Of a stretch of DNA of 64,000 nucleotides, positions 9,139 to 17,650 are shown piece by piece. Position 1 is the stretch's first letter; every line of letters begins with the position of its first letter. The notes under the pieces are model-generated. The model searched no databases, had not been told where the DNA came from, and saw only the letters and a program-made list of their open reading frames with translations. A program made the position numbers and the translations under genes. Source of the stretch: Aminobacter niigataensis (GTDB lineage: Bacteria > Pseudomonadota > Alphaproteobacteria > Rhizobiales > Rhizobiaceae); the NCBI RefSeq assembly GCF_014200015.1, contig NZ_JACHOT010000001.1:372001-436000 (forward strand), read 5' to 3'.

Positions 9139-9851
9139 TGGCCAAGCTCCGTGACCGATGGCACGACCTTGCGGCGGCGACGCAGCCACCACACGCCCGT
9201 GAGGTCGAGGATGCCGCGCAGGCCGCGATCGAGGATGCCGTAATTGGATTTGCCGTGGCGGCGCGAGCGGTCGACGACGTCGACATGGACGACGCCGCGG
9301 CCCTCGCGCAGTGAAAGTGCGGGCAGGTAACGATGCCAGCCGTCGAAGAACGGCAGCTGGCGGAACAGATCGGTGTGCAACGCCTTGAGGCCGCAGCCTG
9401 AATCGCGCGTGCCGTCGCGCAGGATCATCTCGCGCAGGCCATTGGCGAAACGCGACGACAGCTGCTTGAGCTTGGTGTCGGTGCGCTTGAGGCGCTGGCC
9501 GGCGGCGACGCCGACCGACGGGCCGGCGGCGATCAGCGCGTCGGCGAGCTTGGGCAGGTAGGCGGGATCGTTCTGGCCGTCGCCATCCATGGTGACGACG
9601 ATGCTGCCCCGCGCCGCGAAGACGCCGGAGCGGACGGCGGCACTCTGGCCCGCCGAGCGGTCGTGCCTGACATGACGCAGGCGACCGGCGCTGCGCGCCA
9701 GCTCGGCGAGAACGTCGGCCGTGCGATCGGTCGAGCCGTCATCGACGACGATGACCTCGTAGTCGCGGCCGGCCATGGCGTCGTGGACCTCGCCGACCAG
9801 TATCGGCAGGTTCTCGGCCTCGTTCTTGCACGGAATGACGATTGAAATCAT
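9135..9851 (-). CDS. GT2 polyprenyl-phosphate glycosyltransferase (DPM1/ArnC/RgtE-like)
   Basis: This is a cytoplasmic-face transferase that would load a nucleotide sugar onto polyprenyl phosphate. Its 238 residues show a GT-A fold: IVIPCKNEAENL at the N-terminus, VDDGSTD (37-42) and the metal-binding DGDGQND (89-95). It lacks the pair of C-terminal transmembrane helices found in ArnC-type enzymes, having only a short RGILDLTGVWWL stretch. The LAB_N membrane protein translated right after it may supply the membrane contact. It is the first gene of the operon with LAB_N and GT39. The sugar is unknown; galacturonic acid is a reasonable guess from rhizobial RgtE systems. Confidence 0.85.
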   Translation of the reverse strand: MISIVIPCKNEAENLPILVGEVHDAMAGRDYEVIVVDDGSTDRTADVLAELARSAGRLRHVRHDRSAGQSAAVRSGVFAARGSIVVTMDGDGQNDPAYLPKLADALIAAGPSVGVAAGQRLKRTDTKLKQLSSRFANGLREMILRDGTRDSGCGLKALHTDLFRQLPFFDGWHRYLPALSLREGRGVVHVDVVDRSRRHGKSNYGILDRGLRGILDLTGVWWLRRRRKVVPSVTELGQ

Positions 9852-9886
9852 CAGCTTGCCTGGGGAAGTGTTACGTCAGGATGGTG

Positions 9887-9923
9887 AAATGCGCGGCCTC
9901 AATAGCATCAAAGCCGCGCATTT
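9887..9923. terminator. 11-bp perfect inverted repeat between the ThDP and GT2 operons
   Basis: AAATGCGCGGC (9887-9897) and GCCGCGCATTT (9913-9923) pair perfectly around a 15-base loop. It lies after the ThDP enzyme stop and before the GT2 start on the minus strand. It has no T-run, so it may be a weak terminator or part of the GT2 leader. Confidence 0.5.
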
Positions 9924-9980
9924 GCCACGACGCTTGCGCTTTCCCCAAGGCAAGGGTCCCGCTTGTCCCCGGGGCAGGGA

Positions 9981-11630
9981 TCAGCGCTTGTCCCTGATGT
10001 CGCTCAGCGTGCGGGTCGGCGTGATGGCCTCCGGATCGAGCTTGATCTCGATGATCGTCGGCTTGCCGCTGGCACGGGCGCGCTCGAAGGCGGGCGCGAA
10101 TTCGTCGGTCTCGCGCACCGTCTCGCCATGGCCGCCATAGGCACGGGCAAGCGCTGCGAAATCAGGGTTCTTGAGGTCGGTCGCCTCGACACGGCCGGGA
10201 TACTCGCGCTCCTGGTGCATGCGGATGGTGCCGTAGATGCCGTTGTTGACGACGATGACGATGATCGGCAGGCCGTATTGCACGGCGGTGGCGAACTCCT
10301 GGCCGTTCATCATGAAGCAACCGTCGCCGGCGAAGGCGATGACCTCGCGCTCGGGGAACAGGCCCTTTGCTGCAACCGCCGCCGGCGTGCCGTAGCCCAT
10401 CGAGCCCGACGTCGGCGCGCCTTGGGTGGCGAAACGGCGGAAGCGGTGGAAGCGGTGCACCCAGGTGGCGTAGTTGCCGGCGCCGTTGGTGAGGATGGCG
10501 TCCTCAGGCAGGACCTTTTCCAGCCAGTTCATGATCGGGCCCATCTGGACCGCACCCGGGCCGGCGAGCGGCGGGGTCGACCATTCGAGATAGGCAGCAT
10601 GCAGCGCCTTGGTGTTTTCGGTCCATGCCGGCTTTGCGGCCGGTTTGCGCTTGGCAAAAGCCTCGACGAAGGCTGCCGGCGAGGCGTTGATGGCGACGGT
10701 CGGGCGGTAGACACGGCCGAGTTCGTCGGCGTCGGCATGGACATGCACGAGCTTCTGATCGGGATAGGGGCTCTTGATCAGCGTGTAGTCCGATGACGGC
10801 ATCTCGCCGAAGCGACCGCCGACCAGCAGCACCACGTCGGCGTCCTTGATCGCCTTGGCGATCTTCGGGTTGACGCCGATGCCGACGTCACCGGCGTAGT
10901 TTTCATGGAGATGGTCGAACAGCATCTGGCGGCGGAAGGAGACGCCGACCGGCAGCGACCAGGCTTCAGAGATTTTCTTCATGCGCTCGACGGCCTCGGC
11001 ATTCCAGCGGGTGCCGCCGAGGATGACGAACGGATTCCTGGCGCTGTTGAGCAGGGCCTCGAGCTTGGCCAGCTCTTCGTCGCCCGGGCGGGTTTCGACA
11101 GCGACGGCGGGCAGGGCGGCCGGCGCCTCGACCTCGCTGGTCAGCATGTCCTCGGGCAGCGAGATGACGACGGGACCGGGTCGGCCTGATGTGGCGACGG
11201 AGAAGGCACGGGTGAGCAGCTCGGGAATGCGCGCGGCATCGTCGATCTCGACCACCCACTTGGCGATATCGCCGAAGAAGCGCCGGTAGTTGACCTCCTG
11301 GAAGGCTTCGCGCTCCTTGGCATGGCTCGCCACCTGGCCGATGAACAGGATCATCGGGATGGAATCCTGCATGGCGATGTGCACGCCGGCGGACGCGTTG
11401 GTGGCGCCAGGGCCACGGGTGACGAAGCAGATGCCCGGCTTGCCGGTGAGGCGGCCATGGCAGTCGGCCATCATCGCCGCACCGCCTTCCTGGCGGCAGA
11501 CGATGCTCCGGATCTTGGAATCATGCAGCGCGTCGAGTACCGCGAGATAGGATTCGCCCGGCACGCAGTACATGCGGTCGACGCCGTTGGCCTCGAGCGC
11601 GTCGACGATCAGTTGTCCGCCGGTCTTCAT
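9981..11630 (-). CDS. thiamine-diphosphate-dependent enzyme, acetolactate-synthase-like
   Basis: This is a ThDP enzyme of 549 residues with the normal three-domain layout: a PYR domain with catalytic Glu 48 in RQEGG, a central domain, and a PP domain with the GDG-to-NN cofactor motif (G435 to N462-N463). It resembles large-subunit acetolactate synthases and uncharacterised relatives. It is not the oxalyl-CoA decarboxylase type, although the partner gene is a CoA-transferase. The ATG overlaps the stop of that CoA-transferase gene by 4 bp (11627-11630), so the two are coupled. The natural reaction is not known. A carboligase or decarboxylase acting on a 2-oxoacid or acyl-CoA is the most one can say. 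Confidence 0.85.
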   Translation of the reverse strand: MKTGGQLIVDALEANGVDRMYCVPGESYLAVLDALHDSKIRSIVCRQEGGAAMMADCHGRLTGKPGICFVTRGPGATNASAGVHIAMQDSIPMILFIGQVASHAKEREAFQEVNYRRFFGDIAKWVVEIDDAARIPELLTRAFSVATSGRPGPVVISLPEDMLTSEVEAPAALPAVAVETRPGDEELAKLEALLNSARNPFVILGGTRWNAEAVERMKKISEAWSLPVGVSFRRQMLFDHLHENYAGDVGIGVNPKIAKAIKDADVVLLVGGRFGEMPSSDYTLIKSPYPDQKLVHVHADADELGRVYRPTVAINASPAAFVEAFAKRKPAAKPAWTENTKALHAAYLEWSTPPLAGPGAVQMGPIMNWLEKVLPEDAILTNGAGNYATWVHRFHRFRRFATQGAPTSGSMGYGTPAAVAAKGLFPEREVIAFAGDGCFMMNGQEFATAVQYGLPIIVIVVNNGIYGTIRMHQEREYPGRVEATDLKNPDFAALARAYGGHGETVRETDEFAPAFERARASGKPTIIEIKLDPEAITPTRTLSDIRDKR

Positions 11631-12802
11631 TTTTCGTTCTTCTCCAGTTCGGCAAGGATTTCCGCGGTGTGTTCCCCGAGCCGCGGCGAAGGTCTGACAT
11701 ATGAAAGAGGTGTCTCGGACATGATCATTGGCGCGCGCACTGAGGGCAGCGCATTGCCGTGGCCATCGTCGAGGTCCATCCGCATGCCGCGGGCGATCGC
11801 CTGCGGATCGGCGAAGGCCTGGCCGATATTGTTGATGGGGCTTGCCGGCACGCCTGAAGCCTCGAGCCGGGCGAGCAGGGTTTCGCGGTCGAAGGCCGCG
11901 AGCGCGGCGACGATCTTCTCGCGCAAGGCGACGCGGTTGGCGACGCGGGCCGAATTGGTGGCAAAGAGCGGGTCGGCGGGGAGATCGTCGAGGCCGACGA
12001 TGGCGCAGAATTTCTGGAACTGGCCGTCATTGCCGACGGCGAGGATGAAATGCCCGTCGCGCACCGGCAGCACCTCGTAAGGCGAGATGTTCGGATGGGC
12101 GTTGCCCATCTGCACCGGCGAATTGCCCGAGACGAGATAGTTGAGGTTCTGGTTGGCGAGCACCGACATCTGGGCGTCGAACAGCGCCATGTCGACATGC
12201 TGGCCCTGGCCGGTGGCCTCGGCGTGGCGCAAAGCCGCCTGGATGGCGATGACCGAATAAAGCCCGGTGAAGATGTCGGTGACGGCGACGCCGACCTTTT
12301 GCGGCTCGCCGCCGGCAGGCCCGGTGATCGACATCAGGCCCGACATGCCCTGGACGATGAAATCGTAGCCGGCGCGCGGCGCATAAGGGCCGGACTGGCC
12401 GAAGCCGGTGATCGAGCAATAGACCAGCCTGGGGTTGATCTTCTTCAGGCTGTCATAGTCGAGACCGTATTTCTTGAGGCCGCCAAGCTTGAAGTTCTCG
12501 ATCAGCACGTCGGCGCCGGCGACCAGCTTGCGCACGATCTCCGCACCTTCCGGCGTCGAGAAATCGAGCGCGATCGAGCGCTTGCCGCGATTGCAGGCGT
12601 GGTAATAGGCGGCCGACAGGTTCTCGCCGTCATGGGAGGTGACGAAGGGCGGGCCCCATTTGCGGGTGTCGTCGCCGCCGTCGGGGTTTTCCACCTTGAC
12701 GACATCGGCGCCGAGATCGGCGAGCAACTGTCCGGCCCAGGGGCCGGCGAGGATGCGGGCGAGTTCGATGACGCGGACGCCGTGGAGGGGCGGATTGCTC
12801 AT
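11627..12802 (-). CDS. CaiB/BaiF family (class III) CoA-transferase
   Basis: This enzyme moves coenzyme A between carboxylic acids, or racemises acyl-CoA, in the cytoplasm. The 391 residues fit the family. They start with LHGVRVIELARILAGPWAGQLLADLGADV-type sequence, carry the IENFKLGGLKKYGLDY and GFGQSGPYAPRAGYD blocks, and have the candidate catalytic Asp 176 in AVTDIFTG. It is the first gene of a two-gene minus-strand operon with the ThDP enzyme. Pairing of these two families recalls oxalate detoxification (frc/oxc), but the ThDP partner is of another subfamily, so the substrate stays open. Confidence 0.87.
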   Translation of the reverse strand: MSNPPLHGVRVIELARILAGPWAGQLLADLGADVVKVENPDGGDDTRKWGPPFVTSHDGENLSAAYYHACNRGKRSIALDFSTPEGAEIVRKLVAGADVLIENFKLGGLKKYGLDYDSLKKINPRLVYCSITGFGQSGPYAPRAGYDFIVQGMSGLMSITGPAGGEPQKVGVAVTDIFTGLYSVIAIQAALRHAEATGQGQHVDMALFDAQMSVLANQNLNYLVSGNSPVQMGNAHPNISPYEVLPVRDGHFILAVGNDGQFQKFCAIVGLDDLPADPLFATNSARVANRVALREKIVAALAAFDRETLLARLEASGVPASPINNIGQAFADPQAIARGMRMDLDDGHGNALPSVRAPMIMSETPLSYVRPSPRLGEHTAEILAELEKNEK

Positions 12803-12890
12803 GGGGCACCAGAGATCATTTCGGTCGCGCCACGATCTATCAGGAGTCCCGGTATCCCGCCACCACGTTGCGATGGGCCAGCAAGCATGT

Positions 12891-13823
12891 TCACCGCGGA
12901 AACGTCAGGTCGAGCCAGCCGGCAAAATCGGTCATCACGGCATCGCGATTGATCTCGTTCAGGCTTTCGTGGCGGGTTTCTGCGTAAACCTTTGAAACGA
13001 GATTCGAAAAGCCCATCCGGCGCATGCGCGAAGCCAGCGCCTCGACCGCCTTGCCGCCATCGGTTGCCGGGTCGTGAGCGCCGCCGATGAGGTTGAACGG
13101 CAGGTCCTTGCGCACGCTTGCGAAGTTGCCGTCGTCGGCACCGGCAAAGACCAGATCGAAAATGTCGATCCACATCGACACCGAGGCGTTCCAGCCGCAG
13201 AGCGGGTCGGCGATGTAGGCATCGACCTCGGCCGGATCGCGCGAGAGCCAGTCGAATTCGGTACGGCGGCCGGGGATCTTCTTTGCCCAGTCGCCGAAGG
13301 TCAGCTTGGGCAGGATGCGGGAGGGCACGTCCGACCCGAGCCGGAAGCGCTCGAAGGCAAGGATGGCCTGTGCCAGCCGGCCGAGGATGCCGGCGGAGAA
13401 ATTGGCGTTCCAGATGGCCGCGGCTGCCACGCGTTCGGAATGGCGCAGCACGAAATTGAGCGCGATCAGCCCACCCATCGAGTGGCCGACGATCACAACC
13501 GGCAGATCGGGGTGCTGGACTGCGATGAAGTCATGCACGGCTCCGACATCGGCCAGGACGCGGTCGACACCGTCCTTGGCCGCGAAACGCCCGGTAGGCG
13601 CATCGGGCGCCGACGTCGCGCCATGGCCGCGATGGTCATGGGCGTAGACGTGACAGTCATGGGCGGCGAGGAAATCGGCGAAGCGGCCGTAGCGTGCGGC
13701 ATGTTCGGCCAAGCCGTGGTTGATCTGAACCACCGCCCGGGCAGGTGCCTCGGCGCGGCGGACAAACAGGTTGATATGGGCGCCCGTGGGCGATGCGAGC
13801 GGAATGCGACTGTCGAACGGCAT
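12891..13823 (-). CDS. alpha/beta hydrolase, monoacylglycerol-lipase-like (S33-type)
   Basis: This is a serine hydrolase of 310 residues. It shows the oxyanion stretch NHGLAEHAARY, HDHRGHG, the nucleophile elbow GHSMGG (Ser 115), an acid candidate in GGAHDPATD and the C-terminal catalytic His 285 in TRHESLNE. These fit the lysophospholipase/monoacylglycerol lipase branch. The start at 13823 is chosen because GGGAG lies 6 bases upstream; the frame is open for 24 more codons, without a better site. It stands alone on the minus strand. It is probably a cytoplasmic esterase of lipid or lysolipid turnover, with no closer substrate assignment. Confidence 0.82.
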   Translation of the reverse strand: MPFDSRIPLASPTGAHINLFVRRAEAPARAVVQINHGLAEHAARYGRFADFLAAHDCHVYAHDHRGHGATSAPDAPTGRFAAKDGVDRVLADVGAVHDFIAVQHPDLPVVIVGHSMGGLIALNFVLRHSERVAAAAIWNANFSAGILGRLAQAILAFERFRLGSDVPSRILPKLTFGDWAKKIPGRRTEFDWLSRDPAEVDAYIADPLCGWNASVSMWIDIFDLVFAGADDGNFASVRKDLPFNLIGGAHDPATDGGKAVEALASRMRRMGFSNLVSKVYAETRHESLNEINRDAVMTDFAGWLDLTFPR

Positions 13824-14021
13824 TGTTGTCTCCCCTCGATCGGAACTGTTGAGGGCCCCACCCTTGCGCGTCAAGGGCGGCGGCCGGTGGTGCACACGAC
13901 AATGTCAGGAGGCGGCGGCGTGCCCCTTGTTCGCACGATATCAGCCCATATATTCCGCTAACCCCAGCGCCGGCGTGCCCCCAGCCGGTTTTGCCCTTCA
14001 TTTCCATTCAAATCTCAAGCG

Positions 14022-14957
14022 ATGATCGCCATGCAGCCGATTATTTCCGTTTCCAATCTTTCCAAGACCTATGCGTCGGGCTTTTCGGCGCTGAAGAACA
14101 TCAATCTCGACATCAGCCGCGGCGAGATCTTCGCTTTGCTCGGGCCCAACGGCGCCGGCAAGACGACGCTGATCAGCATCATCTGCGGCATCGTCAACCC
14201 GACCGAGGGCATGGTGCTGGCGGATGGGCACGACATCGTTCGCGACTACCGTGACGCGCGCTCGCGCATCGGGCTGGTGCCGCAGGAACTGACCACCGAC
14301 GCCTTCGAAACCGTATGGGCGACGGTCAGCTTCAGCCGCGGCCTGTTCGGCAAGCCGGCGAACCCGGCGCATATCGAGAAGATCCTCAAGGACCTGTCGC
14401 TGTGGGAGAAAAAGGACAGCAAGATCATGACGCTGTCGGGCGGCATGAAGCGGCGCGTGATGATCGCGAAGGCGCTGTCGCACGAACCGCAGATCCTGTT
14501 TCTCGACGAGCCTACCGCCGGCGTCGACGTCGAGCTGAGGCGCGACATGTGGGAGGTGGTGCGCTCGCTGCGCGAAACCGGCGTCACCGTCATCCTGACC
14601 ACGCACTACATCGAGGAGGCCGAGCAGATGGCCGACAGGGTAGGGGTCATCTCCAAGGGCGAGATCATCCTCGTCGAGGAGAAGGCCGAGCTGATGCGCA
14701 AGCTGGGCCGCAAGCAATTGAAGCTGCAGTTGCAGAGCCAGCTCGACAGCCTGCCGCCGGCGCTCGCCAGCCACGGCCTGGAGCTGGCCGACGGCGGCCA
14801 CGAAATCGTCTACACCTACGACGCGCAGGGTGAACGAACCGGCATCACGGCGCTGCTCAAGGACCTCAACGACAACGGTATCCGCTTCAAGGACCTTCAG
14901 ACCAGCCAGAGTTCGCTGGAGGAGATCTTCGTCAATCTGGTGAGTGAACGGCGATGA
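14022..14957 (+). CDS. yadG: ABC-2 type transporter ATP-binding protein, YadG-like
   Basis: This is the ATPase of a two-gene ABC-2 exporter. The 311-residue protein has Walker A GPNGAGKT, the PQE Q-loop, signature LSGGMKRR, Walker B ILFLDEP followed by [10 protein letters not shown], and switch His in TTHYIEEAE. It resembles E. coli YadG closely along its length, including LTTHY and the C-terminal [10 protein letters not shown]. An in-frame ATG nine bases later (14031) would match the YadG N-terminus better, so the start is uncertain. Its stop overlaps the permease start (ATGA at 14954-14957). The exported compound is unknown. Confidence 0.88.
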   Translation: MIAMQPIISVSNLSKTYASGFSALKNINLDISRGEIFALLGPNGAGKTTLISIICGIVNPTEGMVLADGHDIVRDYRDARSRIGLVPQELTTDAFETVWATVSFSRGLFGKPANPAHIEKILKDLSLWEKKDSKIMTLSGGMKRRVMIAKALSHEPQILFLDEPTAGVDVELRRDMWEVVRSLRETGVTVILTTHYIEEAEQMADRVGVISKGEIILVEEKAELMRKLGRKQLKLQLQSQLDSLPPALASHGLELADGGHEIVYTYDAQGERTGITALLKDLNDNGIRFKDLQTSQSSLEEIFVNLVSERR

Positions 14958-15715
14958 ATTTTCACGCGATCCGCGCAATCTACCTGTTCGAAATGGCGCG
15001 CACCTGGCGCACGCTGCTGCAAAGCATCGTTTCGCCCGTCATTTCGACTTCGCTCTATTTTGTCGTCTTCGGTGCTGCCATCGGCTCGCGCATCAGCGAG
15101 ATCAACGGCATCAGCTACGGCGCGTTCATCGTGCCCGGGCTGATCATGCTGTCGCTTTTGACCCAGAGCATCTCCAATGCCTCGTTCGGCATCTATTTCC
15201 CGAAATTCGTCGGCACCATCTACGAGCTGCTGTCGGCGCCGGTGTCCTATCTGGAGATCGTCATCTCCTATGTCGGGGCGGCAGCGTCGAAGTCGATCAT
15301 CCTCGGGCTGATCATCCTTGCGACCGCCGCACTGTTCGTGCCGCTGCAGATCCAGCATCCCGGCTGGATGCTGTTGTTCCTGGTGCTGACGGCGGTGACC
15401 TTCAGCCTGTTCGGCTTCATCATCGGCATCTGGGCCGGCAATTTCGAGCAATTGCAGCTGGTGCCGATGCTGATCGTCACACCGTTGACCTTCCTTGGCG
15501 GCAGCTTCTACTCCATCGACATGCTGCCGCCGTTCTGGCGCACCGTGTCGCTGTTCAACCCGGTGGTCTATCTGGTCAGCGGCTTCCGCTGGAGCTTCTT
15601 CGGCATATCGGACGTCAATGTCGGCATCAGCCTCGGCATGACGCTGGTGTTCCTCGTTGCCTGCCTGATTGCGGTCTGGTGGATATTCAGGACCGGCTGG
15701 CGCATCAAGGCGTAG
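14954..15715 (+). CDS. yadH: ABC-2 type transporter permease, YadH-like
   Basis: This is the inner-membrane permease for the preceding ATPase, 253 residues with six hydrophobic segments. It has the ABC-2 signature area around [17 protein letters not shown] near the C-terminus, as in YadH and capsule- or drug-type ABC-2 permeases. It is translationally coupled to the ATPase by a 4-bp overlap. A perfect inverted repeat ends the unit just downstream. Confidence 0.88.
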   Translation: MNFHAIRAIYLFEMARTWRTLLQSIVSPVISTSLYFVVFGAAIGSRISEINGISYGAFIVPGLIMLSLLTQSISNASFGIYFPKFVGTIYELLSAPVSYLEIVISYVGAAASKSIILGLIILATAALFVPLQIQHPGWMLLFLVLTAVTFSLFGFIIGIWAGNFEQLQLVPMLIVTPLTFLGGSFYSIDMLPPFWRTVSLFNPVVYLVSGFRWSFFGISDVNVGISLGMTLVFLVACLIAVWWIFRTGWRIKA

Positions 15716-15743
15716 GCTAGGAAGACAACAATCGGCTAGCTTA

Positions 15744-15780
15744 TGCGGCTGCACGCCAAAGACTTTTCGGTGCAGCCGCA
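15744..15780. terminator. bidirectional hairpin between convergent genes
   Basis: TGCGGCTGCAC (15744-15754) and GTGCAGCCGCA (15770-15780) are perfect inverted copies with a 15-base loop. They lie between the stop codons of yadH (plus) and the flavin reductase (minus), so they can serve both as terminator. Confidence 0.75.
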
Positions 15781-15800
15781 GCGAGGACGCCTAGCCGAAC

Positions 15801-16307
15801 TCAGACTCCTCTGTCGTTCGAGATCGCCGAAAAGCCGCGCCGCCAGAATACCAGCGGTGCGAGGTCTTCCGTCTGGGTGTGCTCGATGATCGCCGTGACC
15901 AGTATGTGGTCGCCAAGCGACAGCTGGTCGCGGACGCGGGCCGCAATCCACAGCAGCGTCTCGTCGATGCGGGGAAGCGCGTGCTCCTCGCACCATCGCG
16001 TGTCGCCGAACCGATCTATGCCTGGCGTGGCAAAGCGGCGCGCTATGTCGTGCTGATGGGCGGCGAGAACGTTGATGCCGACAGGCCTTCCCACCTCCAG
16101 CCGCTGCAGCAGGCTGGAGGTCTGTTTCATCGCGAACATCAGCATCGGCGGGCCGAGGGACAGTGCTGTCAGCGTGCCAACCGTTGCACCATAGCGCTCC
16201 GATCCGCTGCCTGTCGTGACGATTGCAACAGATGTCGGAACCTGGGCGAAGGCCGACTTGAGGGCGTCAAGCGACATTGTGGCTGGCCGCTCTGCGACGC
16301 TTACCAT
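15801..16307 (-). CDS. flavin reductase domain protein, partner of the monooxygenase
   Basis: This is an FMN-binding, split-barrel flavin reductase (Flavin_Reduct type) of 168 residues. The core reads AFAQVPTSVAIVTT, YGATVGTLTALSLGPPMLMF, GINVLAAHQHDIARRFA and a C-terminal GDHILVTAII. It would use NAD(P)H to make reduced flavin for the luciferase-like monooxygenase encoded just upstream. The start at 16307 overlaps that gene's stop by 7 bp, suggesting coupling. A second in-frame ATG at 16277 is an alternative, and neither has a strong ribosome site. The flavin and nucleotide preferences cannot be told from sequence. Confidence 0.8.
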   Translation of the reverse strand: MVSVAERPATMSLDALKSAFAQVPTSVAIVTTGSGSERYGATVGTLTALSLGPPMLMFAMKQTSSLLQRLEVGRPVGINVLAAHQHDIARRFATPGIDRFGDTRWCEEHALPRIDETLLWIAARVRDQLSLGDHILVTAIIEHTQTEDLAPLVFWRRGFSAISNDRGV

Positions 16308-17350
16308 CTCGCAGCAAGCGGCGAAGGCCCCTCCAGCGACGGGAAGTGTGGCAAGACCTCTTCGGCGAGTTCCTGGATGATCTCGCCAGCCGGGCGGCCG
16401 GAAAACTGCATCCCCAGAGCCGCATGGTTGACGCCGGCCTCGCGCCATTCTCCGAGAAGGTCGATCAGCCCCTTGCGGCCGGTCTTCAACACGAATCCGC
16501 CGCGGAGCGCAGTGCGGGGGAAGTCGGGGTCGTCGGAGAGATCGAGCCACTCGTTGGTCATATGCGGGCGAAAGCCACCATCCGGAATCTGGTCCCGCCA
16601 AGCGCGAATGTTCTGCGCCAGCCGCTTCGGGCCCTCCGCTATGTGGGTGGGCTGCGGGTAGGTCAGCCAGCCATCGGCATGTTCGGCAACCCATGCCGGC
16701 GTCTGCCGGCTGGATCCGGTGACGATCAGCGGAATACGACCTACCGGCGGCTTGGGCAGGAAGTCGATGCCTGTCATCGTTCCGAGCCTTGAATTGATGG
16801 ACGGCCGGCCGGGTGCGATCAGTTGCCGGAAATAGGCCACCGCTTCCGCAAATCGCCTGCCCCGATCGTCCATGTCCAGGCCGTAGGCCGGAAACTCCGC
16901 CGGGCGGTCGCCTGATGCGATTCCCAGCACGAGACGGCCGCCGGAAAGGTGGTCGATCGTGGTTGCCGCCTTGGCGAGATCGATGGGATGGCGCAGCGAA
17001 AAGATGGCGCTTCCCGTGGCCAGCGCGACTTTATGCGTCCGCGCCGCCAGATAGGAAAGATAGGTGAAGGGGTCGAAAAGCTGGCCGGCATCGCCAAAGC
17101 CCGGATCGAAAAGCGGCACGTCACGGACCCAGATGCTTGCAAAGCCGCGGCGGTCGATGTCCTCGACCAGTTCAGTCTGGCCTTCCAGGACAGCCATGTC
17201 GCCCTCATAGAAGCGCAAGGGCAGAAAGATGCCGACGGTCAGCCGGTCCGGAGCGAACATGCGCCGATAGCCGGGGTGACCGGCAAAAGCTTCACTGGAT
17301 GCGCCGGAATGGGCGGTCGAACGATCTGTTCGGGGGGCGGCGATGTTCAT
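16301..17350 (-). CDS. luciferase-like (LLM) flavin-dependent monooxygenase
   Basis: This is a bacterial-luciferase-fold oxidoreductase of 349 residues. The barrel motifs are FASIWVRDVPLFDPGFGDAGQLFDPFTYLSYLAARTHKVALAT, HPIDLAKAATTIDHLSGGRLVLGIASGD and VTGSSRQTPAWVAEHADGW. It belongs to the group annotated as 'luciferase-type oxidoreductase'. With the coupled flavin reductase it forms a two-component monooxygenase, whose substrate is unknown. It is transcribed away from a LysR regulator across a 300-bp AT-rich region that carries inverted repeats, so that regulator probably controls it. Confidence 0.85.
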   Translation of the reverse strand: MNIAAPRTDRSTAHSGASSEAFAGHPGYRRMFAPDRLTVGIFLPLRFYEGDMAVLEGQTELVEDIDRRGFASIWVRDVPLFDPGFGDAGQLFDPFTYLSYLAARTHKVALATGSAIFSLRHPIDLAKAATTIDHLSGGRLVLGIASGDRPAEFPAYGLDMDDRGRRFAEAVAYFRQLIAPGRPSINSRLGTMTGIDFLPKPPVGRIPLIVTGSSRQTPAWVAEHADGWLTYPQPTHIAEGPKRLAQNIRAWRDQIPDGGFRPHMTNEWLDLSDDPDFPRTALRGGFVLKTGRKGLIDLLGEWREAGVNHAALGMQFSGRPAGEIIQELAEEVLPHFPSLEGPSPLAARW

Positions 17351-17650
17351 AGGCAGAAGTTTCCTTGTCGCGGATTCTTTCCCGAGCCTGGCGGAGGCCC
17401 GGCAGTGGGAGCTTGCGCTTTTGCAGCGCTAACCTGGCAGCACGTTACGAAACCCGGACAAGTGAGGGAAACGATGAATTCTCGTCTAAGAAGGTAGTTC
17501 AGCTAAATTCTAAAGGGGCTTCACGATGGCGAATTGCCGTGAATTTCTCTATATGAAATATGGATGCATGCCGCGCCCCAAGGTAATCGACGATGAGGAG
17601 GGCGCTTCAATAGAGTTTAGCTCATTTCATATCTGGATCGGACGTCTCTC
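17351..17650. promoter_or_regulatory. divergent control region of the monooxygenase pair and LysR gene
   Basis: This 300-bp gap is richer in A/T than its neighbours. It holds two inverted pairs: AGCTAAATTCTA (17501-17512) against TAGAGTTTAGCT (17611-17622), 11 of 12 matching, and ATATGAAAT (17551-17559) against ATTTCATAT (17624-17632), perfect. Such dyads fit operators for the LysR protein encoded 19 bp to the right. No convincing gene lies in it. Confidence 0.6.

Noticed and set aside
9981-12802. Oxalate degradation pair (frc/oxc)
   Set aside because: The CoA-transferase fits, but the ThDP enzyme starts and reads like an acetolactate-synthase relative, not oxalyl-CoA decarboxylase.
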